This document shows positions 1 to 9,469 of a DNA stretch of 62,212 bases, in pieces. The stretch spans positions 1 through 62,212 of the forward strand of contig JAEPOJ010000025.1 in NCBI GenBank assembly GCA_017642965.1, written 5' to 3'. The position numbers and the translations under genes are program-made. The first letter of the stretch is position 1; each line of letters starts with the position of its first letter. Source of the DNA: Phycisphaerales bacterium (GTDB lineage Bacteria; Planctomycetota; Phycisphaerae; Phycisphaerales; UBA1924). The notes under the pieces were generated by a model. The model was not told where the DNA came from, searched no databases, and saw nothing but the letters and a program-made list of their open reading frames with translations.

Positions 1-1634
1 GCTCGCTGGGGCGTGATACGCGGACGGTCGCTGGGCTGACGCTGGTGTCGCGCGTGCTGGGGCTGGTGCGGGATCTGGTGACGGTGCGGGTGTTCGGGGA
101 CACGTTCGTGGGTTCGGCGTTCGCGGCGGCGTTCGCGGTGCCGAACATGTTCCGGCGGTTGTTTGGCGAGGGGGCGCTGTCGGCGGCGTTCCTGCCGGAG
201 TACACCCGGCTGGCGGATGATGATCCGAAGAAGGCGGATGCTTTTGCATCGCTGACGATTGGGCTGCTGGCGTTGGTCACGGGTGTGATCACGGTGGTGA
301 TTGAGCTGGCGCTGCTGGGGGTGGTGCTGGCTTCGGGGGATGACCCGGAGCGGGCGTACTCTTTGAAGCTGGTGATGGTGATGCTGCCTTTCATGCCGCT
401 GATTTGTGTGGCGGCGATCCTGGGTGGGATGCTGCAGAGCCACGGGCGGTTTGGGCCCTGGGCGGCGGCGCCGATCCTGTTGAACCTGTGCATTATTGGT
501 GCGGCGCTGCCGTACTTCGTGGTGGACGGGGCGGACGCGGCGGCGTGGGCGTACCCGATCGGCATCGCGGCGGTGTGCTCGGCGGTGCTGCAGGTTGGCT
601 GGTCGGTGTGGGCGCTGCGGACTGTTGGAACGAGGGGGATCCGCTGGACGACGGGTGTGAGCGCGGCGCGGGCTGAGGCGCGGCTGATGCTGCTGCGGAT
701 GCTGCCGGTGATCGTGGGGCTGGGGACGCTGCAGCTCAATGCGTTTATGGACACGCTGATCGCGATGTATCCCAACTGGGTCGGTGACACGGTGTTTGGG
801 TATGACTACCCGCTGGATGAATCGTCGAATGCGGTGTTGTTTTATGCACAGCGGTTGTACCAGTTCCCGCTGGGGGTGTTCGGGATCGCGGTGGCGACGG
901 CGGCGTTCCCGGCGATGTCGCGGGTGGCGGGTGATGCGGGCGCGTTCGGTGATATGCTGCGGCGGGGGATGCGGCTGAGTCTGTTTATCGGTGTGCCGGC
1001 GAGCGTGGGGCTGCTGGTGGTGGGGGAGGATCTGGTGCGGGTGCTGTACGCCGGGCCGGGTGGCGGGTTCAGTGATGAGGGCGTGCGGCGCGCGAGTGCG
1101 GTGCTGGGTGGGTACGCGGTGGCGGTGTGGGCGTACTCGCTGAATCAGCTGCTGACGCGGGCGTTTTATGCGAAGGGTGATACGCGGACGCCGATGACGA
1201 TCGCGCTGGGGATGGTGGGGGTGAACCTGGCGCTGAACTGCGGGCTGATCTGGTGGCTGCGTGAGGCGGGGTTGGCGTGGTCGACGGCGGTGTGCGCGAT
1301 CGGGCAGATGGGGCTGCTGATGCTGGCGGCGCGGCGGAAGATGGGGATCGGGTTCGCGGGGATGGGCGGCTCGGTGCTGGCGGTGGTGCTGGGGTCGGCG
1401 CTCATGGGGGGGTGCGTGTATCGGGTGGGTGCGTGGGTGGGTGGCGGGGCGTCTGGCGGGTCTGTTCAGTCATGGGGGCGAGGTATCGTGGCGGTGGGGG
1501 CGATGACGCTGACGGGTGCAGTTGTGTATGGGCTCTGGTCGATATGGTTGAAGATGGATGAGTTGGGCTGGCTGATCGCGAAGTCGACCGCGGCGTCACC
1601 CGGCTCCGATGAGGTGCATGAGCATGAAGCATGA
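1..1634 (+). CDS. murJ: Lipid II flippase MurJ, 5' end outside the window
   Basis: This is a polytopic inner-membrane protein of the MurJ/MVF family, which flips lipid-linked peptidoglycan precursor across the cytoplasmic membrane. The conserved opening SRVLGLVRDLVTVRVFG is at bases 45-95, followed by many hydrophobic segments over about 500 residues, close to the full family length. A GTG at 45 could serve as start, but the frame is open back to base 3 and reads residues (RTVAGLTLVSRVLG) that match the usual MurJ N-terminus, so the true start is almost certainly upstream of the window. The 3' end overlaps the start of a small lipoprotein gene. Confidence 0.93.
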   Translation, partial: SLGRDTRTVAGLTLVSRVLGLVRDLVTVRVFGDTFVGSAFAAAFAVPNMFRRLFGEGALSAAFLPEYTRLADDDPKKADAFASLTIGLLALVTGVITVVIELALLGVVLASGDDPERAYSLKLVMVMLPFMPLICVAAILGGMLQSHGRFGPWAAAPILLNLCIIGAALPYFVVDGADAAAWAYPIGIAAVCSAVLQVGWSVWALRTVGTRGIRWTTGVSAARAEARLMLLRMLPVIVGLGTLQLNAFMDTLIAMYPNWVGDTVFGYDYPLDESSNAVLFYAQRLYQFPLGVFGIAVATAAFPAMSRVAGDAGAFGDMLRRGMRLSLFIGVPASVGLLVVGEDLVRVLYAGPGGGFSDEGVRRASAVLGGYAVAVWAYSLNQLLTRAFYAKGDTRTPMTIALGMVGVNLALNCGLIWWLREAGLAWSTAVCAIGQMGLLMLAARRKMGIGFAGMGGSVLAVVLGSALMGGCVYRVGAWVGGGASGGSVQSWGRGIVAVGAMTLTGAVVYGLWSIWLKMDELGWLIAKSTAASPGSDEVHEHEA

Positions 1635-1785
1635 ACGCAAGACGGCGAAGGTCCTTGTTCTGGTCGCGGCGGCGGTTGCGGCGACTGTGTGTACGCTCGG
1701 GTTGAGCGCCTGCAACACGGTGAGCGGCGTGGGCAAGGACCTGCAGGAAGCGAGCGACAACGTCAAGGACGCGATTGAGAACTGA
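1624..1785 (+). CDS. Entericidin A/B-like small lipoprotein (53 aa)
   Basis: This short frame encodes a 53-residue protein with a basic N-terminus (MKHERKTAK), a hydrophobic segment and a lipobox LSAC, followed by NTVSGVGKDLQEASDNVKDA. That layout matches the entericidin family of tiny cell-envelope lipoproteins, known in proteobacteria as stress-linked antidote/toxin peptides; the role here is unknown. The start lies inside the murJ 3' end (a second in-frame ATG is at 1618), so the two genes are translationally coupled in a different frame. The SDR gene begins 10 bases after its stop. Confidence 0.72.
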   Translation: MKHERKTAKVLVLVAAAVAATVCTLGLSACNTVSGVGKDLQEASDNVKDAIEN

Positions 1786-1794
1786 TCGGCCCTG

Positions 1795-2619
1795 ATGATT
1801 GATCTGCGCAGCAGGCCGGTGGTGATCACGGGCGCTTCGAGCGGGATCGGGGCGGCGACGGCTGTCGCGTGCGCGCGTGCGGGGATGCCTGTGGGCTTGT
1901 TCGCGCGTCGTGAGGAGAAGCTGGCGGCGGTGCGTGAGCGGATCGAGCGTGACGGCGGGCGGGCGATCGTCGTGGTGGGGGACGTGTCTGATCCGGGGGC
2001 GAACCTGGAGCTGATCGCTCGGGCGGAGGAGGCGTTCGGTGTTCTGTACGCGGCGGTGGCGAACGCGGGGTATGGGGCGGAGGTTGAGTGCGCGACGATG
2101 GCGATCGAGGACATCCGGCAGATGTTCGAGGTGAACTTCTTTGGTTCGATGTTTTTGGTGCAGCCGGCGGTCGCGAAGTTCCGTGAGCGTGGCAGCGGTC
2201 ATGCGATGATGGTGTCGAGCTGTTTGAGCAAGCTCGGGCTGCCTCGGTATGGGGCGTACAGCGCGAGCAAGGCGATGCAGGATCACTTCTGCCGGGCGAT
2301 GCGGCACGAGCTGCGGGGCACGGGTGTGCATGTGAGCAGCGTGCACCCGGTGGGGACGAAGACGGAGTTCTTCGATGAGGCGGCGAAGAAGAGCAAGGGT
2401 GGGAAGCTGCGCTTGGCGGGGAGCGGGGATCGGTTCATGCAGACTTCGGAGACGGTCGCGGGGGCGATGGTGAAGTGTTTGCGCAAGCCGCGGGGTGAGG
2501 TGTGGCCGAGCCCGCTGGCGCGTTTCGGGTTTGGGCTGGGTGTGATGCTGCCTGGGGTGACGGATTGGTTGCTTGGGCGGCGGATGGAGAAGAGGGGGGG
2601 GAGAGGCAATAGGCAATAG
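1795..2619 (+). CDS. Short-chain dehydrogenase/reductase
   Basis: This is a 274-residue cytosolic Rossmann-fold oxidoreductase of the classical SDR type, using NAD(P)H on an unknown substrate. The cofactor motif TGASSGIG is at about residues 11-18, the NAG motif near residue 89, and the catalytic YGAYSASK pair (Tyr and Lys) near residues 152-159. The C-terminal 25 residues become Gly/Arg-rich, and the last codons and TAG stop are read out of an AGGCAAT heptamer array, so the original C-terminus may have been altered by repeat insertion. It follows murJ and the entericidin-like gene on the same strand. Confidence 0.9.
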   Translation: MIDLRSRPVVITGASSGIGAATAVACARAGMPVGLFARREEKLAAVRERIERDGGRAIVVVGDVSDPGANLELIARAEEAFGVLYAAVANAGYGAEVECATMAIEDIRQMFEVNFFGSMFLVQPAVAKFRERGSGHAMMVSSCLSKLGLPRYGAYSASKAMQDHFCRAMRHELRGTGVHVSSVHPVGTKTEFFDEAAKKSKGGKLRLAGSGDRFMQTSETVAGAMVKCLRKPRGEVWPSPLARFGFGLGVMLPGVTDWLLGRRMEKRGGRGNRQ

Positions 2620-2624
2620 GCAAT
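2604..2624 (+). repeat. Heptamer array (AGGCAAT)x3
   Basis: Three perfect tandem copies of AGGCAAT run from 2604 to 2624. The array overlaps the SDR 3' end and its TAG at 2617-2619 supplies the stop codon. A related four-unit array is at 54796-54823. Confidence 0.9.
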
Positions 2625-2704
2625 GGGGAAGAGGTGGATGGTGTTTGGGGGTGGATGGTTTCTGCTTTGTTCGACTGGGTCGGATCTAAGCAGGGCAGCC
2701 GGGG

Positions 2705-3154
2705 TCACTTGTGGTCATTCTGTGCGTTGAGGCGGGTGATGAGGTTGTCGATGGCGGCTTGCCAGGCCTGAAAGTACTCGGTGTCTTTCCAGAGTTCGCG
2801 GAGTTCGGATTGCTCGTCGTTGCAGACCTTGAGCAGGGCTTGCCTGGCACGCTCGAGCATGGAGGCGTCGGGGCGCGTGTCGTTGAGTGAGGCGAGCCAT
2901 TGTTCGAGTTCTTCGGGCGGGTCGGCCGGTGGGTTGCCCTGGGCTGCGGCGAGGCACTCGGCGGCGGCGATGGCTTCCTCGCCCTCGGGTGCGTCGATGT
3001 AGAGGTCGGACTTGAGGAGCTTGTCTATGGCGGACATGGGGTAGGCGAAGGGCTTCTTGACATTGCCGAGGAGTGATTTCTTTGCGGGCTTGAGGCCCCA
3101 GATCCAATCGCCGGCGGTGTCGTTCTCGAAGCTGTTGTGTCCCCATGCGCCCAT
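2705..3154 (-). CDS. DUF4259-family protein (149 aa)
   Basis: The N-terminus MGAWGHNSFENDTAGDW matches the signature of DUF4259, a family of small cytosolic proteins without known biochemical function. The start at 3154 is chosen because an AGGAG sits six bases upstream of this ATG, whereas the in-frame ATG at 3160 directly abuts the Shine-Dalgarno and longer extensions read low-complexity shadow sequence. The rest is mostly helical, with alternating acidic and hydrophobic residues. It lies 44 bases downstream of the DUF6768-like membrane protein on the same strand, so it may be the third gene of the ECF sigma operon. Confidence 0.75.
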   Translation of the reverse strand: MGAWGHNSFENDTAGDWIWGLKPAKKSLLGNVKKPFAYPMSAIDKLLKSDLYIDAPEGEEAIAAAECLAAAQGNPPADPPEELEQWLASLNDTRPDASMLERARQALLKVCNDEQSELRELWKDTEYFQAWQAAIDNLITRLNAQNDHK

Positions 3155-3198
3155 GACCATCTCCTGTTCGAGGGTGTAGCGGGCATCGTACACGACGT

Positions 3199-3582
3199 TT
3201 ACGGGTTGTGCCCGAGGCGTTCGAGGAGCTTGGCGGTGAGGAGTTCGACGCGTTTGACTTCGCGGGTGACGGCGATGCGTTGCATCTCCATCCAGAACCA
3301 CATTTTGAGCATGGCGACGGCGAGCATGCAGAAGCTGAATGCGAAGCCCCACGCGAGCAGGTGCTTGATTTCGGTTGCGCCGAAGAAACGCACGGCGCAC
3401 CACACGGCGAGCCCGAAGAACACGAAGGTGTAGACGAAGGCGAGACCGGTGAGGAACTTGTTGCGGGTTTTGAACGTGGCGAGCATGAGCTGGTCGGCGC
3501 GGAGCCCTTCGTCGGGAGTGCCGATGAGTGCGCGGTCGTCGGGTGTGAGGGCGTCTCTGATCTGTTTGTCGAGGTTGTCCAT
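3199..3582 (-). CDS. DUF6768-like two-helix membrane protein (ECF sigma partner)
   Basis: This 127-residue protein has a charged N-terminal region, two transmembrane helices (about residues 43-66 and 74-95) and a charged helical C-terminus with KRVELLTAKLLERL. It begins two bases after the stop of the ECF sigma gene, so the two are almost surely co-translated. The arrangement and sequence resemble DUF6768 proteins, which commonly follow ECF sigma factors in planctomycetes. A role as membrane-bound modulator of the sigma factor is an inference; no zinc-binding anti-sigma HxxxCxxC motif is visible. Confidence 0.75.
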   Translation of the reverse strand: MDNLDKQIRDALTPDDRALIGTPDEGLRADQLMLATFKTRNKFLTGLAFVYTFVFFGLAVWCAVRFFGATEIKHLLAWGFAFSFCMLAVAMLKMWFWMEMQRIAVTREVKRVELLTAKLLERLGHNP

Positions 3583-3584
3583 GG

Positions 3585-4127
3585 CTATGTCCTTTCATTG
3601 GTTTCGATGTGGGTGCGGAGGATCTCGCGTGCCTTGCGGAGGCGTGACTTGGCGGTGCCGGTGGGGATGGCGAGCGCGGCCGCGGCCTGCTGGGTGGTGC
3701 AGCGGTCCATGTAGATGAGGATGACGATGTCGCGGAGCTTGGGTTCGAGCGTGAGGATCGCCCGGCGCAGCTCGTCGGCTTGGGTGGATGCCTGTTCGGT
3801 TGCGTTGGGTGCGGGGCGGTGAATGGCGGCGTGGTTGCGTTGTTTGATCTGGGCTTGTATCCAGTCGCGGGCGGTGTTGGTGAGGATTGAGGTTGCCCAG
3901 GCGTGGAAGCGTGCGGGGTCGCGGAGCTTGCGGATGTTGCGGGCGATGGCGACCCACGTGTCCTGGGCGATGTCCGCTGCGGCGTCTGGGTTGTTAGTGA
4001 GGGCGGCGGCGCGGCGGGTGAGGGTGGTGTGGTAGCGGTCAACGAGGAGTGTGAGGGCCTCGGGGTTGCCCGACTGGGCCTCGAGCACGAGCAGTTCGAT
4101 CTCGATGGCTTGGCGGGGGGTGGTCAT
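3585..4127 (-). CDS. ECF RNA polymerase sigma factor
   Basis: This 180-residue sigma-70 family protein has region 2 at about residues 20-90 (LVDRYHTTLTRRAAALTNN, then DIAQDTWVAIARN, with RFHAWATSIL in the DNA-melting part) and region 4 at about residues 118-172. Region 4 has the helix-turn-helix TTQQAAAALAIPTGTAKSRL. It directs RNA polymerase to a specific set of promoters. Its target set and signal are unknown. The two genes that follow it, a two-helix membrane protein and a DUF4259 protein, are likely co-transcribed. Confidence 0.92.
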   Translation of the reverse strand: MTTPRQAIEIELLVLEAQSGNPEALTLLVDRYHTTLTRRAAALTNNPDAAADIAQDTWVAIARNIRKLRDPARFHAWATSILTNTARDWIQAQIKQRNHAAIHRPAPNATEQASTQADELRRAILTLEPKLRDIVILIYMDRCTTQQAAAALAIPTGTAKSRLRKAREILRTHIETNERT

Positions 4128-4177
4128 TGCACCTCTATGGTCTCAGAAGCGTGGGAGAAGGATTTTGATATGCGCAG

Positions 4178-4205
4178 AAAAAAGCCGCGGCATTGGCTCG
4201 CGGCT
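4178..4205 (-). terminator. Rho-independent terminator of pckA
   Basis: On the minus strand a 7-bp stem AGCCGCG/CGCGGCT with a nine-base loop is followed directly by TTTTTT. It lies about 25 bases beyond the pckA stop codon. Confidence 0.85.
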
Positions 4206-4228
4206 CTAAATCGGGGGTTTTCGTGCTT

Positions 4229-5824
<1,596 letters not shown>

Positions 5825-6071
5825 GTAAACGGCTCCTGTTTCGTCCCTCTGGTCCGTCGCTGAGGTTCGATGGGTCGGTGCTGGGCAAACCCGCGTGAAT
5901 GCCTCAAGGACGCGGGGTTCTGCCCGATGAGACAGGTGGGAATCGTAGACCGATTCGGGGGAAATGTTGATAATTCTGGGGGTTGGGGCGCAGACATTGA
6001 GCGTGCTTCGGTGCTATATTTTTGTCTGGGCAACTGCGAAAGTATTTGCCGAGCACATCGTGCACTCAGAT

Positions 6072-6145
6072 GGTGGCCGTAGTTCAGTTGGTAGAGCACC
6101 TGGTTGTGGTCCAGGACGTCGCGGGTTCGAGTCCCGTCGGTCACC
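6072..6145 (+). tRNA. tRNA-His (anticodon GTG)
   Basis: A full cloverleaf can be drawn. The acceptor stem is GTGGCCG/CGGTCAC with the extra 5' G at 6072 and discriminator C at 6145, the diagnostic identity pair for histidine. The anticodon stem CCTGG/CCAGG carries loop TTGTGGT, giving anticodon GTG, and the T arm is GCGGG-TTCGAGT-CCCGT. The 3' CCA is not encoded, so it must be added after transcription. A strong terminator begins ten bases later. Confidence 0.97.
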
Positions 6146-6155
6146 CTTGCGAGAG

Positions 6156-6183
6156 AAGCGACCCGTTTGCGGGTCGCTTTTTT
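6156..6183 (+). terminator. Rho-independent terminator after tRNA-His
   Basis: A perfect 10-bp stem AAGCGACCCG/CGGGTCGCTT with loop TTTG is followed by a run of T residues. It ends about ten bases before the stop of the oppositely oriented kinase gene, so it also separates convergent transcription. Confidence 0.93.
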
Positions 6184-6193
6184 CGTTGTGTGG

Positions 6194-8122
6194 TTACGCG
6201 GCCGCACGGGTTTCGCTGCTCTTGTTGCGCTCGCTGATGAAACTCGCGCAGGTGCTGAGGAGCGCGGAGCGTGACACGGGCTTGGTGAGGTACTCGTCGC
6301 AGCCGGCCTCGAGGCAGTGCTCTCGGTCGCCGTCGAGCGCGTGTGCGGTGATAGCGATGATGGGTGCGGTGAACCCGGACTCGCGGAGCTGCTTGGTGGC
6401 GTTGTAGCCGTCGAGCACGGGCATCTGCATGTCCATGAGGATGATGTGGTAGGGCTCGTTCTCCCTCTGTGCGGCGTTGACCTGCTCGATGGCCTGCTGG
6501 CCGTCGTATGCGAAGTCCGTGCGTGCGCCGGTGCGCTTGAGGAAGTGCTGGAGGAGCACTCGGTTGTCCTTGGAATCGTCGACGACGAGGATGCGTGCGG
6601 ACGCGAGCGTGTCTGGGGTCGGTGCGGACTCGGGTGCGGGGGCGGGCTGTGTGCTGGTGTTGGATGGGATCCGCGGCGAGCTGAGGCGGACGGTGAACGT
6701 TGAGCCCTTGCCCGGGGTGGAGCTGACCTCGATGCGGCCGTTGAGCGTGTGGGCGAGGTCCTGGGCGAAGGAGAGCCCGAGGCCTGAGCCGCCGAACTCG
6801 CGTGTGAGGTTGTCCTGGGCCTGGTGGAAGGCATCGAAGATGTGCTCGATCTGGTCGGGGTTGATGCCGATTCCGGTGTCTTCGATCTCGACGATGAGCT
6901 CGTCGTCGAGGTTGTGCTGCCTGACGCGTGCGCGGATCTCGATGTGCCCCTGCTGCGTGAACTTGATGGCGTTGTCGATGAGCTTGTCGAGGATCTGCGA
7001 GAGGCGGCGCGGCTCGGTGACGATCTGTGTGTTGCACGATTCGTCGATCCGGGTGCGGAGCTCGAGCCCGCTGGCGATGGCGTCGGTCTGCGCTCGGTCG
7101 ATGCAGGGCATGAGCACATCGCTGGGGAGCGCGGGGGTGGGGGTGACGCGGAGCTGGCCGGACTCGATGGCGGACATGTCGAGCATGGTCTCGATGAGCG
7201 ACTCGAGCTGGCGAGCGGATTCGTGGATCGATCCGGAGAGTCGTTCGCGTTCCGGTGGTGTGAGCGATTTGTCCTCGAGGAGCTCGGCGAAGCCGAGGAT
7301 GGCGTTCATGGGCGTGCGGAACTCGTGCCCCATGTTGGTGAGGAGTCTCCATCGGACGCTTGCGGCCTTGCGTTCGCGGCGGGTCGCGAGGTCGAGCTCT
7401 CGCAGCTGGCGGCGGACGATGAGGATGGTCGGCTCGATGATGAAGAGGACCATGGCGCCGAGGAGGAAGGCGAGGACGAGCAGGCCGATGCGTGCCTGCT
7501 TGGTGGACTCGTTGATCTCCATCCATGAGCGCTGCTCGAAGAGCGAGACGATGGTGTCCATCCTCGGGAGGAAGAGCGATTGCGCCTCGCGCACCTCGTC
7601 CATGTTCGCGGTGATGCGTGACTTGGTGTTGCTGTTGATGTAGGGGGCGCGCCTGATGGAGCTGAGTGTGAGTTCGTTGAGGTCGTGTGCGGCACGGATG
7701 AGGCGTTCGTACGGGACAACGATCGAGCTGACCTGGTCGATCTCCCTGGTGGTCGCGTTGGGGAAGAACTCGCTGGGGGCGCGGGTGCCGAAGAGGGCGT
7801 TGTAGCTCCTGCTGAGCGCGTTGGTTGACTCGGTGAGGTCCGTGTGGAGCTCCTCGAGGCGGTCCCAGTGGCCGTCGTTTACGGCGGTGTTGATCTCGAA
7901 GGCGGTGGAGCGGATGCGTTGGGAGAGCATGCGCATGCGGCCTGAGTCGTTGATCTTGGTCGCGGAGCCGTGGTCGAGGACCGAGGTGATGCGCTGGAGC
8001 ATGATGAAGTTGATGACCATAATGACCGCGACGCTCACGAGCGTGAGCTTGCGGAAGCGTGCGATGCTGCGGCGCACGCGCTGGCTGTTGGAGCTGGTCT
8101 TGGTCATGGTCATCTTCCCCAT
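6194..8122 (-). CDS. Hybrid histidine kinase with PilJ-like sensor and C-terminal receiver
   Basis: This is a 642-residue membrane sensor kinase. Transmembrane helices at about 26-44 and 212-230 enclose a periplasmic helical domain that starts with SGRMRMLSQRIRSTAF, the mark of PilJ/NarX-type four-helix sensors. The HisKA box NMGHEFRTPMNAILG has the phospho-accepting His at 266. An HATPase domain has GIGINPDQ and GSGLGLSFAQDL. A receiver domain near residues 508-630 has ILVVDDS, the acceptor Asp in ILMDMQMP and LTKPVS. It is the last gene of a same-strand trio with two PilZ-receiver proteins, gaps 89 and 118 bases, which suggests one c-di-GMP-linked phosphorelay. Confidence 0.93.
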   Translation of the reverse strand: MGKMTMTKTSSNSQRVRRSIARFRKLTLVSVAVIMVINFIMLQRITSVLDHGSATKINDSGRMRMLSQRIRSTAFEINTAVNDGHWDRLEELHTDLTESTNALSRSYNALFGTRAPSEFFPNATTREIDQVSSIVVPYERLIRAAHDLNELTLSSIRRAPYINSNTKSRITANMDEVREAQSLFLPRMDTIVSLFEQRSWMEINESTKQARIGLLVLAFLLGAMVLFIIEPTILIVRRQLRELDLATRRERKAASVRWRLLTNMGHEFRTPMNAILGFAELLEDKSLTPPERERLSGSIHESARQLESLIETMLDMSAIESGQLRVTPTPALPSDVLMPCIDRAQTDAIASGLELRTRIDESCNTQIVTEPRRLSQILDKLIDNAIKFTQQGHIEIRARVRQHNLDDELIVEIEDTGIGINPDQIEHIFDAFHQAQDNLTREFGGSGLGLSFAQDLAHTLNGRIEVSSTPGKGSTFTVRLSSPRIPSNTSTQPAPAPESAPTPDTLASARILVVDDSKDNRVLLQHFLKRTGARTDFAYDGQQAIEQVNAAQRENEPYHIILMDMQMPVLDGYNATKQLRESGFTAPIIAITAHALDGDREHCLEAGCDEYLTKPVSRSALLSTCASFISERNKSSETRAAA

Positions 8123-8211
8123 GGTGTGGGGATGAGTTGTGTATCGGCGCGATGCGGGCGCGGATCGAGGCGTATGCGTCTATTCCTGCGTGTTGGGCGC
8201 GCTGGCCTGGG

Positions 8212-9351
8212 TTATGCGCAGCCGGCGTAGACGGAATCGAGGAGGTTCTTATTGGACGTGAGGTCGCCCGAGTCGGCGATCAGGTCGCAGATCTCGTGGG
8301 CTGCGCTCTGGAGCGATTTGATCCCGAGGACCGTGGCGAGGTTGCGGATGCTCGCGAGCGTGATGTAGGCCTTGACGGCGTCGGCGGACTCGCACTGATT
8401 GCGGAGGGTGTCGCCGAGTGTCCTGAGCTGGTCGCGGAGGATGTCGAGGTTCTTGCCGTCGCGGAGCGAGCGGATGTTCTGGAGCTGCTCCGGGGACCAG
8501 TCCTGCGTGAGGTACTCGGCGAGTGCGCGGAGGAGGACGATCTCGTCGATGGGTGTCTGGACGAAGAGGTCGGCGTCCGAGTAGTAGATCTGCTGTTTCT
8601 GCACGGACTGCGTCGCGTCGCCGACGAGGATGATCGGTCGGAGGTAGCCCCGCTCACGCAGGACGCGGGTGAGCTCCGGCCCGCTCATCTCGCCGGCGTC
8701 CATGGCGATGAGGAGCAGGTGATACTCGTCGAGGTCGTGATCCTTGATCTGCGACGCGTTTGCAATGAAGGTGTCGTTGATGTTGGTGCGACGGAGGACG
8801 TCCATCGCGTCTGCACGCAGGGACGGTCCGATGGCGAGGATGCTGCCGTTGATGTCGTTGGGGTTGACGCGTTCGACGGAGAGTTCGCGTTCGAAGAGGT
8901 CGGACTGGATGAACTCCTGGACGCGGATGGGGTAGTCAAACTTGACACCGATCTCGTGAACGACGCCGCCGCGGTGCTCGCAGCGCCGGACCTCGCCGGT
9001 GAACGGATGGGAGGTGCCGTCGAGCTTGGTGATGGTCGAGGAGAGGCGTGTGCCCGGGTAGATGAAGTTGGAGTGGAGGAGCGAGATGCCCCCGATGGAG
9101 AGGTTTCGTGTCGCGACCATGATCCGCTTGCGCTGGTTCTGTCCCTTCTCGGAGAGCGTGACTTCGAGGTAGGGCTCCTGGAACTCCACGCGGGTGTGGA
9201 CGCGGTTGGTGGTGGTTGGCGCAGCGGGTGTCTGCGCGGCGCCGGAGCGTGCGTTCAGCGTTTTGAGCAGCTGCTGGTACACGGTGGCGTTCACGCCAAG
9301 TGAGTTGCGTTTGCAGTGCGTGTCGAGCTTGTTGGGGGTGTTGGTGTTCAT
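8212..9351 (-). CDS. PilZ protein with degenerate receiver domain
   Basis: This 379-residue protein is a paralogue of the next gene upstream. Its PilZ domain keeps the c-di-GMP-binding residues: RVHTR at 50-54 and NLSIGG at 83-88. The following receiver-like domain (about 166-280) has lost the phosphorylation residues. Compared with the neighbouring paralogue, the acceptor Asp is replaced by Ala215, the switch Thr by Gly243 and the conserved Lys by Thr265. The C-terminal helical region looks like an HPt domain without a histidine at the phosphorylation site. It probably binds c-di-GMP but is not itself phosphorylated; this is an inference from the alignment made by eye. Confidence 0.85.
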   Translation of the reverse strand: MNTNTPNKLDTHCKRNSLGVNATVYQQLLKTLNARSGAAQTPAAPTTTNRVHTRVEFQEPYLEVTLSEKGQNQRKRIMVATRNLSIGGISLLHSNFIYPGTRLSSTITKLDGTSHPFTGEVRRCEHRGGVVHEIGVKFDYPIRVQEFIQSDLFERELSVERVNPNDINGSILAIGPSLRADAMDVLRRTNINDTFIANASQIKDHDLDEYHLLLIAMDAGEMSGPELTRVLRERGYLRPIILVGDATQSVQKQQIYYSDADLFVQTPIDEIVLLRALAEYLTQDWSPEQLQNIRSLRDGKNLDILRDQLRTLGDTLRNQCESADAVKAYITLASIRNLATVLGIKSLQSAAHEICDLIADSGDLTSNKNLLDSVYAGCA

Positions 9352-9469
9352 GGTTGCCCTTGCTGCGTTGCGTGGGTTGTCATCGGGCGAGCTTGAATAC
9401 GGGGCGATTGTGAGGCGGTTGTGCTGTTTGTCGCGGGACGGCGGCGGTGCTGGTGGGGGTTATTGTGGG

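Noticed and set aside
2705..4042. 445-codon frame covering three genes on the minus strand
   Set aside because: Only its last 149 codons resemble a known family (DUF4259); the rest is a shadow of the sigma and DUF6768-like genes.
5997..6020. TTGAGC and TATATT as a promoter for tRNA-His
   Set aside because: The spacer is only 12 bases, too short for a sigma-70 promoter, and no better-spaced pair was found.
8059..9303. 414-codon plus-strand frame opposite the PilZ-receiver gene
   Set aside because: Shadow frame; the minus strand has conserved PilZ motifs and coherent domain order.
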